From Gnetum montanum (Eukaryota; Streptophyta; Gnetopsida; Gnetales; Gnetaceae): a stretch of DNA of 64,000 nucleotides. Every line of letters begins with the position of its first letter. The first letter of the stretch is position 1. This document shows, in pieces, positions 23,706-32,654 of the stretch. A model generated the notes under the pieces. The model saw only the letters and a list, made by a program, of their open reading frames with translations. It searched no databases and had not been told where the DNA came from. Position numbers and translations under genes: made by a program. The stretch lies in contig MNCI01026937.1 of assembly GCA_015680685.1 (NCBI GenBank), positions 494,897 through 558,896 on the forward strand. Direction: 5' to 3'.

Positions 23706-24344
23706 TCACAATGTTTCACCGTGTAGAAGGTACTCTTTTATGTCATCATACCATTCTACCGCGTGTGTTGTACTAACGGATGCACTTGATAATGTATCAA
23801 GAGTATCAGTTATGGTTTTAGCACAACTGATTATGGAGCTTGGCAACATATGGAACATGTTAGACGATATGTTTAGCGATAGTGTGGCTAGTGCGTCTAC
23901 GATGGTATTATCATTTCTAGAGACATGTTGCACGTCCATGTTTTCGAATTGCTTCATTAAGTGTTTGGCTAAGTCACAGTATGGTTGTAAATGTTGCGCT
24001 TTGCATGTATAAATATCTATGATTTGGATCAAAACCAGTTGTGAGTCTCCCCTGACCACAAGTCGTGTGATGTCTGAAGCTAGTGTTTCCATGAGACCTC
24101 TAAGGAGACCTTTGTACTCTGCTACGTTGTTGGTATAGTGAAAGTCGAAACAATAAGTAAAGGGTCGAATCTCCCCAGAGGGATAGGTGATGACTGTAGC
24201 AGCACTTCCCCCTCGAGAGGTTAATGCTCCATCAAAGTTCAAAATGGCATCATAGTCATTGGGTACTATGTCTATTACGCTCACATTTTCATCAGGGAAC
24301 TCTGGCTCTATCGTTGCTTGATCATGTGTTGATGACGCAGTCAT
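23706..24344 (-). pseudogene. Element C second (archaeal-type) RNase H
   Basis: Dual RNase H domains are a known mark of Tat-lineage elements. Visible motifs are NFDGALTSRGGSAA (first Asp), TNNVAEYKGLLRGL (Glu), VVRGDSQLVL (Asp) and NTIVDALATL (Asp), so the four acidic positions are all kept. It lies between the RT-linked RNase H and integrase, in the same frame as RT. A TGA/TAA-rich junction separates it from the upstream RNase H. Confidence 0.85.
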
Positions 24345-24479
24345 TTAATTCGCTATGGCTTGACCCTTAACTGATGATTGCACTATGTAGTGTAGGTCAA
24401 ACTCAGCTATCATGGCTTTCCAACGGGCTATTCTACTTGACTCGCAAATGTTTCCTGTGATGGCTCTGAGCACATTATC

Positions 24480-26002
24480 CTTGCAGATTATATTGACTTG
24501 GTTATGGAAAAGGTAATGTCGTCATTTCTTTAAGGAAAAGACCAAGTCTAAACATGACCTCTCCACTTCATTATACTTCTTCTCATGGGCTACTAATGCA
24601 TGGCTTAAGTAGTAGACAGGGACTTCGGTTCCATCATCTTGTCTCTGGCAAAGCATGGATGCGATTGATGAGTCCGAAGTGGCAAGGTAGATGTAAAACG
24701 GTTTATCATTTTGAGGTGGATAAATTATGGGTAGTTGGACAAGTGCTATTTTAATATTGTCAAATGCTTCCTGGCACTGTGGAGTCCATTCAAAATGGAC
24801 ATTCTTGCATAGCAAGTGGTTCATAGGTTTCAACTTGTCCGTTAGTTTTTCTATGAAACACCTGATGAACTGTAATCTACCTTGTAGACCTCGGAGTTCG
24901 GTAAGGTTGCTAGGTGGTTTTAAGTTTGTTATGGCCTTAACTTTATCGGGGTCTGCTCGTATCCCTACTTCCGAGACTATGAATCCAAGCATTTTGCCTG
25001 TTTTGACTCCGAAGACACATTTCTTTGGGTTAAGTCTCAACTCATATTTTAAACAATGCTTTAGTACCAAGTTAAGATCTTGTACGTGTTGTTATGATTT
25101 CTTCGATTTAACCACGATGTCGTCCACATAATCGTTGAGTGAGTGCAGCATGTAATCACTAAAAATAAATGTCATTGCCCTTTGATATGTGGCCCCAACG
25201 TTCTTGAGACCGAAGGGCATCATTGTGTAACAAAAGATCCCCCACAGTGTCATAAAGGTTTTTTGGAGCTGATGCTCTGGGTTAATGCGTATCTGGTTAT
25301 ATCCTGAGAAGCCATCCATAAAAGATAACGAGGCATGCCCAACGATTGAGTCAACAAGTTGATCGATGCTGGGTAAGGGGAAATCATCTTTTATGGTTGC
25401 AACGTTGAGATCCCGGAAGTCAATGCATAGGCCAATGCTTCCGTTCTTTTTTAGGACAATGACCATGTTGGATACCCAATCGGCATAATTGATAGCCCAA
25501 ATGAAACCTGCCTGATAAAGTTTGGTGATCTCATTGCAAACTACCAATTCTACCTCAAGTTTAACCTTTCATGCCTTTTGTTTTACTGGCCTCAATTTTG
25601 GATCAAGGATAATATTGTGCTAGACGATTTGAGGATCTAACCTGGGCATGTCAGTGTAAGACCAAGCGAATGCTTTTATGTTGTCTCGAAGCACATCTTC
25701 TATGTCTTTGGCCAGTTAGGGTTGCAATAGTGTACTTAATTTTAATATTTTAATTTCACCATCAGGCATAGCGATGGGGGTTTCAATCAATGGGTCTTCA
25801 GTGATACTATCAGCTTCTATGTCAAGAGATTTTGTCATACCTTTGTAGTTATCTAGAGTTTGTTGTGTTGAGGCTATGATTGTGTCGTTGGTTGATGTAC
25901 CTAAGCTGATGGAATTTATGTTGATTTCTCTTATGATCTTTCCATATGGTCCATCGATGATCAATGGTGCGGATAAACGCTGACAATTCATCGGGCTTGC
26001 TC
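24480..26002 (-). pseudogene. Element C reverse transcriptase and RNase H
   Basis: The reading starts right after the predicted splice acceptor at 26003, with an ATG (minus 25992) a few codons inside. RT motifs are GLCIDFRDLNVATIKDDFPLP near 25400, SFMDGFSGYNQIRINPE, FGLKNVGATYQRAM and catalytic DYVDDIVVKSKKS near 25110. RNase H is near 24650-24520 (VPVYYLSHALVAHEKKYNEVE). It stays in the same frame as gag-protease. In-frame stops include those near 25718, 25620 and 25570. Confidence 0.88.
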
Positions 26003-26030
26003 CTGCCAATAAACAGAGGGAAAAGTGAGC
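26003..26030 (-). promoter_or_regulatory. Predicted sense-strand splice acceptor before RT
   Basis: On the minus strand a pyrimidine-rich run (CTTTTCCCTCTGTTTATTGG) is followed by CAG and the exon start GAGCAAGC. H has the same arrangement at 53242 (TTGGTAG then GAGCAAGC). Ogre elements are known to have an intron between protease and RT. The matching donor could not be fixed. Confidence 0.55.
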
Positions 26031-26100
26031 TAATAGGTGTTGTTCCATGTTCTTTGGCAACGTAAATGATGTGTACATGTACTACGGTGGTTTATCATCA

Positions 26101-26335
26101 CACCAGGACACATGTAAGTTTAAGGCCTTATTGGGCCGTGTGTGGCAGTTTAAGGCCTTACCAGGCCGTGGGTGGCAGTTTAGGACCTTACCGGGCCATG
26201 TGTGGTAGTTTAAAGCCTTACTGGGCTGAATGTGGTAGTTTAAGGCTTTACCAGGCCGTGTGTGGCAATTTAAAGCCTTATCGGGCCGAATGTGGCAGTT
26301 TAAGGCCTTACCGAGTCGAATGTGTGATTTGACGA
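26101..26335 (+). repeat. GTTTAAGGCC minisatellite, left flank of antisense gene
   Basis: About eight units of 30 bases, (T)GGCAGTTTAAGGCCTTACCGGGCCGTG and variants. The core is partly palindromic (TAAGGCCTTA). A sister array of similar units in the same orientation lies on the other side of the antisense gene (31441-31670). Confidence 0.92.
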
Positions 26336-26551
26336 TGCCCGGTTGCCGTATAATTTGCATCGGAGAGTTTGCGTCAAAACATTCAACGCGGGCATCCGAA
26401 GTTGGTTTACGAGGGAATTAGCACATGGTAGTATTCATTTTGTTTTATATATTTTTTTGTATTTTGTATTTTGACCAATTTTTAAATAAAATTAATAAAA
26501 TATTAATTCAAATCAAAGGCTGCGGTGGCAGCGATGGGGTCGGTGCAGTGT

Positions 26552-26559
26552 TATATATA
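26552..26559 (+). promoter_or_regulatory. Possible TATA box of the antisense gene
   Basis: TATATATA about 200 bases upstream of the exon 1 ATG, between the left minisatellite and exon 1. H has a longer TATATATATATA near 53522, about 460 bases before its exon 1. Confidence 0.4.
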
Positions 26560-26761
26560 GCGTAAGGCTGTCAATTGTTAAAGGCACCATTAACTTGAAG
26601 AAAATCGGAGCGTGAGCGTAAACCTCAGCATAAGCGTAGAAGCACAAACCCCAGCGTAAGCATGAGCGTAGAGGCTCAAACTTCGGCGTACAGGATTCAG
26701 TTCGGCGTGCGAGTTCGAACCCTAGCGTAAACTTGTCAGTTTCAGTGTGTAGGATGTCGAA

Positions 26762-29700
26762 ATGGGCAAGGGCAAAGAGGTAGAAGGCCAGGGGAGGAAG
26801 GGGCCTGACTTGACTTTCGTGAAGGAAAGTGAGGCCATGTTGTAGTGTTTGCCTAGGCCAAAGGTTCCATCGTGGCCTGGATCGGCACATAAGTAGGCTC
26901 TAATCCTACCTCTGTTAATTGTTTTTCATCTGTACTTGTTATCTAGCGTAGACAGTCTCGGCAGCATAAAGGGCCTGTATGCTGAGCATAGGTTCGCAGC
27001 GTATAGGGTCTGTACGCTGAGCGTAGAAGGTTTCCACGGTGTATAGCGTAGACAGTTTTCACAACGTATAGCGTAGATGATTTTCACAGCGTATACACCG
27101 AGTGTAAACGGTTTTTTCTTTTCAGGCAGCGTATACGCCAAGTGTAAACAGTTTGTTGATAGAGTATACGTCGAGCGTAAATAGTTTTTTGATAGCATAT
27201 ACGCCGAGAGTAAACACTTTCTTTGACAGTGTATACGCCGAGTGTAAACAGTTTCTTTGATAGCGTATACGCCAAGTGTAAACAGTTTTTTTGATAGCGT
27301 ATACGCCGAGCATAAACAGTTTTTTGACAGTGTATACACCAAGTGTAAACAGTTTTTAATTTTTCGAAGTATTGGCCTACAACATGGAATTTCATTTTTC
27401 CATCTCATTTTCATGTATAGCTGATTTATCGTGGCATTCTAGTTACTTGCAGGGATCCTAAGCCATTCCTCTTGGTAGTTGAGCTGGTTGGAGTACTGGC
27501 ATGGTTTTGGGCCACTTAACACCGACGAACCTACCCCTGATCTGACTATTGATAACAATGGGGTATGGTTTAGGGAAGGGGCCTATGAGTTCCTCGCCTT
27601 CATCCTAGACAGGTTCAAGGTAGTGATATGGTCACACCTAAGTGAACAAGTAGCACGAAGCGTACTTGAAGAAATGTTGCCAGGATCTGCAAACAGTGTC
27701 ATGGTCTTCATGGTGGACATTGACGAGGGACCACTTGTGATTGAGGATGGTCCCTTTGGCAGGCCCAAATCTACTCACCCATTAGCGCGCGTGTGGGACC
27801 TATTGCCACGAGGGCCTGACTATCTCAATAACACCTTGTTTCTGGCTGCGCATGCACACATGTTATTTCAGAACCCTCCTGGCACAGTGTACAGGGTAGA
27901 GAGGTAAGGTCATTTAGTTTGTCATTTCTATTTTTGTTATTTAGTGTTTGCCCCCGTTCTGACGACTGTTCTTTTGCAGGCCCCAGGTTAACTAAGATGG
28001 GACATGCGTCAATGATGATGGGCTTACACTAGCTCATACTGCTTTAGAGACATTCATGGCAGGTCCCACCCTCCGCGGAGCTATATTAGCTCAAACCAAG
28101 GGTGACATTGTTCATTTCCATAAACGATTTTCCAAGGCATTTGCACAATGCATGGCTCATGGATGGTTGCATAGAGATTGGTCATGCAATGGACCAATTT
28201 TCCCTCGTGATGCTGACTTGGGTTCTAGTACCTCGAAGTCCACAACTGAAGGTAAGTGACGATATTTTCTAGATGCCTTAATGTGTTTGTTCGACTACTG
28301 GTGGTCATACTAATGTGATGGTTTCAAATTGTGTTTACAGTTAATGTCCCTCCCGGCGGAGACCCTGTTGCGACAGGACGAACTAAGAGTACCCTGTCGA
28401 TGAAGTTTGGGGAGATCAGCAAGGCACAGCAATAGTTGCGCACCAATGCCCCACCGTCTATTGTTTGTTGTTTAGATGATGCCGGCCTCATGGAGTTATT
28501 TATAACCCCGAGCCCTGATGTGTCCATAGCTGAAATGATCGGGATTGTTGATTCATTCAAAAAGTCTGTCTCCTACTACAGCACCCATATTAAGGGTGTC
28601 AAAATATTTTTCCATCTATCAGCTAAGTTCTTTTCAGACCTGTTCGGTGTACCAGCAGATGGCGTAAATGTGGTATTGAACAGGGCGCAGAAAGAGCTTC
28701 ATATGGTGCGTGAGCTAGAAGACTGGTTGGGCATTATCAAGGGCTCCAAGGGATTCCCTATGCAGGGGACGTCAAAGGTGGTGGAAGTTAACGAATTGTA
28801 TCCCCTGTTTCGGGCATGGGTGTTTCCTAAATCCCTATCCCAGGTGAGGAGTCTTGGGGTGGAAGCTGTGCGCATCATACTAACCATTTTAGAAATTGGG
28901 ATGCATTATAATTGGGCTCAATTTTTGTTGTCGGGCCTTCATAAGGAGATAGTGTGATTGCGTTCAAACGTTGAGGCACAGTCCCATTTTACATTCGCAT
29001 TCTTCGTAGGCTATCTATGTCGCTTGGCCGAGTTTTTAGTGGTTCATGCGGATAATAAATATGTTCTACGGGATCATAGTCAATTGTCTCGCCCATGGAT
29101 TAATCATTTTTTTGAGATAGCTGAGTCCCAAGATGCACCTGATGGGATTGATGAATCTGTATCCATCATGACAGAAGGGTCATCTGGTACTTCAATCCAT
29201 ACACATGACAGTGTGGGGTTGGAACTAGATGATGTGCCCTATACTGCAAAGAGAGCTGAACGTGTCATCAAGGAGACCATCGAGAAAGCCAAGTCGAAAC
29301 TCCCGAAGCGTGAACACTCAAAAGAGATGGCCTCAAATGTGGAAGAGCTAAGGGTGAAGCGAATACTGTTCAAAATTCCTGTTCGAGGTAAGTAAGCTTG
29401 TCGCACTTATTGCATTATCCTTTTCTTCTTATTCGTATTTTTCATTTTGATCGCTTACATGGAACTAATGCCTTTAGACTTGACTGGAGAAGTGAGGAGA
29501 TAGGAGTTAGAGACCATTATCGAGGAGGAGGAAGCTACAATGGACTTAATAATTAAGGAGGAAGAGGTGGACAAAGATCAGGTGGAAGGGACGGAAGAGC
29601 TAGCAAAAGACACCATGGAGACAGAACTGGTCGATGACCAGGGTGGTGTTGATGAAATGTTCAGTAGCTTCCTTTAGGAAAGATTGGACCTCAGAGACCC

Positions 29701-31080
29701 TCCAAACCCAGAAGAGGACAGAGAACACGGTATATTTCCTTTTGTTTTATTTTGTTGCTTTGTGAATCGTTGTTTCTATGGTGTTTTACTTTTATGTTTT
29801 TATCCCTTCCAGACGAAGGTAGGATAATTCCTATGATGCAATTGGAAGTGCCTATGAAGGTGGCTCCCCCTGACATGCCCCCTAAGGCTAGTCCGCCTCG
29901 TACTCGTAGACCATTTTCTTGGACTGAGATGCCAAGTAAAATGGATTTCGCAACTAGTATCGTCGATGAGATGGTTGAATGTATTCAGGAAGCCCACCCT
30001 GAAATAGGTACAGATGTTTCGAGCCTTCTGCAGGGTTCGAGTTTCACACCCCTTTTTTGTCGTCTAATGTTTAATGCCTATTCTTTTCGTGTGCGTAGGA
30101 TCCAAGCTAAAGTGGGATCCATCTGAGACCGTTAGTATTGAAATTTTGCCTGCACTACCCCCAGAAGTTGAACAGATACCAAGGCTGGTCTATGACAAGG
30201 TGGCGGAAGTTCTTGTGCATGACACCAATTCGCTTTGGACCTGTAGGCGTTCCATCGAATAGTTATGGTTGCAAATCCAAGCAAAGGAAAAAGAAGTTTC
30301 CAAGTTATCAATCGAACGTAATGATCTCAAGGCTCGGTATGAGTTTGCCTCGGCCAGACTAACTGGTGATCATTCTTGGTGAACTTCCGAGGTCACTTAT
30401 GCTAGATATTGGAACCTGCTCAATCGCCATGCGTCACTGACTCCGAAACTAGCAGAGCGTAAGGCCCAGATAGATCTACTAAACCTCAAGTGCTAGGATT
30501 GGAAGGCTTTTGCTTCGAAGGTGCGTAAGTGGGGTCAAGATGAGAAGAACCACAAGCACCACTACAAGAAATCCTTGAAGGAAGTATCCATAGAAAAGTG
30601 TCATCTTGAAATGTTTGTAGAGGGTATGGGTCTACGCTCTGTGTTTGATACCTTTGCTAAGAATACAACTGTTGAGATGGAATCACCTACAAGGGTAATT
30701 ACAATCACTTCTGGGGAGGTCTCTGTGGGTGAATTCCCCTTGAAACGTCCTACATGGTCAGCGGTTGACAAGGGGAAGGCCTTGGCAAATGTCGATCTGG
30801 GTCTTGATGGGACTGATTAGGCCAGTGTCTCAGAAGAGGAAATTCTCCATCGACTGGATTTCAGTCTAGGGGGGTCTCCTTCGGTAAGCATTTTGTTGCC
30901 ATGAAATTCGTTCGTTGAGTAATGTTTGGGAGTTTTCTTTTTTGTTCTTATGTTGATTGTCTCTTTTGTATTTTATAGGATCTAGGTGACAACGATGTTC
31001 AAGAAGCTGGTCCCAATGGAGTAGGGACCCATGATGCCGGCGGTTCTAAAGGGGACGACCCTCTCGTCCCTGATGTTTAA
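26762..31080 (+). pseudogene. Antisense spliced gene in C: FCP1-like pseudophosphatase / transposon-ORF-domain / charged-tail protein
   Basis: Predicted exons are 26762-26892, 27453-27903, 27980-28251, 28341-29387, 29478-29729, 29813-30007, 30099-30883 and 30979-31080, ending TAA. All seven introns start GT and end AG. Apart from intron 1 they are 76-95 bases, and exon phases fit at every junction. Exon 2 resembles the FCP1/NIF phosphatase fold: FLLVVELVGVL (motif I, normally DxDxT/V), EFLAFILDRFKVVIWSHLS, and NTLFLAAHAHMLFQNPP (normally LLVDDSP...NPP). The metal-binding aspartates are replaced. Exon 4 resembles plant-transposon ORF domains. Exon 5 is acidic, and exon 7 is charged and probably coiled-coil. 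One frameshift (about 27490) and roughly ten stops make this copy dead. Function is unknown. Confidence 0.7.
26940..27360 (+). repeat. Array filling intron 1 of the antisense gene
   Basis: About ten units of 30-40 bases of the type AGCGTATACGCCGAGTGTAA with ACAGTTTTTTGAT between. The motif is the same GCGTATACGC palindrome found in the LTRs of C. The H copy also has a motif array in intron 1, with a different motif. Confidence 0.88.
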
Positions 31081-31440
31081 TTTTTGCTTTGAAATTATTT
31101 TGGCTCACATTTTTATGTGAGTCATAAATTGAATGTTTTGAGTTGTATTGAATGGATGAATAGAATCCATTAACTCTTGTACTTGTCTAACTATATATCA
31201 CTACATGTATATATATATTTCTACATATATTTTTTTGTTGTGGACTTTGAGTTTAAATGTAAACCTGACACGGCAATGTAAAATGTTTTGGTTTTTTTTT
31301 TGTAGTTTAAATGTAACGTACGAAGCTAGAATGTAAGTAGGAATGTAAATATAAGCAAAAGATAATTGCGAAGACTATTATTGATAGACTGTAATTAAAC
31401 AATGAATTGGAATTTGCGAGAAAAACAAAGTGTAGGTAGA

Positions 31441-31670
31441 TGATCTAGTTTAAGGCCATTTCGGGCCACCTGCACTAGTTTAAGGCCATTTCGGGCCACC
31501 TACATTAGTTTAAGGCCATTTTGGGCCACATGCACTAGTTTAAGGCCATTTTGGGCCATGTGTAAACAAGGGAAGTTTGAAGTGACACGGGTTGATTTCT
31601 TGGTAGACCGACCATTTCTGATCGTGGCTAGTTTTATGTCATTGCGGACATGATAGTTTAACGTCATTCC
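31441..31670 (+). repeat. GTTTAAGGCC minisatellite, right flank of antisense gene
   Basis: Four 30-base units AGTTTAAGGCCATTT(C/T)GGGCCA with C(C/A)TGCACT between, then more diverged TAGTTTTATGTCATT and TAGTTTAACGTCATT units up to the protease stop. The units lie in the same orientation as 26101-26335. The equivalent place in D holds 27-base units (62950-63081). Confidence 0.9.
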
Positions 31671-31685
31671 GAACTTGAATGTCGT

Positions 31686-32654
31686 TTATTGGTTTAGTAG
31701 TTTTTTAATTTTTCTTATTTTAACATTAGGAGTAACGTTAACGGATATGATTCTATATTCAGCATCTCCTTTGCTGATCACGTTGAATGGTAATTCAGCC
31801 CAAGGGACGTCTGATGGAATATTTCCCGCGTTAGTGCTTTCCTATGCTTCTGCATGCATTGTGGTTTCTGTGTTGGTTGTAGTTTCTAAGTGAGGCTGTG
31901 TATGTACAATTTTAGGCCCGGGAATTTCTGTTTTGGGTAGATTTACCTTTGTGTCTAAGAGATTATCACCTACTGGTTGCGTACATCTTTGTTGTTCATC
32001 TGCATCATCTTCTTTAGGCTCTTCGAGCTTAACCTCCGAGCCTTGGTCTATATTTGTATACGATGAGATGGTAGGTGTAGCAGCCTCTCCGTGTGTAACG
32101 ATTTTGCCACCTTCATAAGGCAGGTGAATTTCTTGGTGTATGGGGGAAGAGACTGCTTTCAGTTGAGCTAACCAAGGCCTTCCCAATATTAGGTTGAACC
32201 CTAGCATTTCATCGATTACCACAAAGTCGACGGATGTGGGGAATTGATCCCTTGCTATAAAGTCTAAAGTCACGGTTCCTTTGACTATCACACGTGATCC
32301 GCTGAATGATTTCAAACACGTGGTGGTGGTTGGTCTAATTAGCTTCGTAAGCCCCAATTGTTCGATGATGGGATAGGGTATGACATTTGTAGCGGCTCCA
32401 TCATCTACATGGACCCTATGTATCTTCAATTGATTTATTCGTATTGTTATGAACATAGGTGCAGTTGTTACCTCTCCCGTTTTCTCATCCACTTTGATGT
32501 TGTCATTGTGGAAACTTAATGGCTTAGGAGTTGACCCTTGAGACGAGTACATTACCTCATGAATTGAAGGTTCATTTGGAGGCAAGTCTTCGCTTATTGG
32601 GATGGATGTCAACATGCGCACTAGAGCTTCGCGATGGGTTTGAGATGTTAACAC
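31686..32654 (-). pseudogene. Element C aspartic protease and C-terminal tail
   Basis: In frame with gag. The active-site motif is HRVHVDDGAATNVIP, with D-D-G-A where most retropepsins have D-S/T-G-A. D has the same DDG. The C-terminal motif is FNLILGRPWLAQL near 32180. A tail with WAELPFNVISKGDAEY follows, ending in KKLL plus two residues at a TAA at 31686-31688. D ends at the same place. The minisatellite begins right after the stop. Confidence 0.82.

Noticed and set aside
26101-26335. CRISPR-like regularly spaced repeats
   Set aside because: Units are contiguous, variable and partly palindromic, with no unique spacers and no cas genes, and the context is plant retrotransposon. They are minisatellites.
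27479-31080. A host protein-coding gene interrupted by transposons
   Set aside because: The same gene occupies the same place inside a second element (H), and both flanks are element sequence, so it belongs to the retroelement.
31675-31893. Plus-strand hydrophobic 72-codon ORF
   Set aside because: It is the opposite strand of the protease tail, which has a homologous partner in D, so it is a shadow frame.
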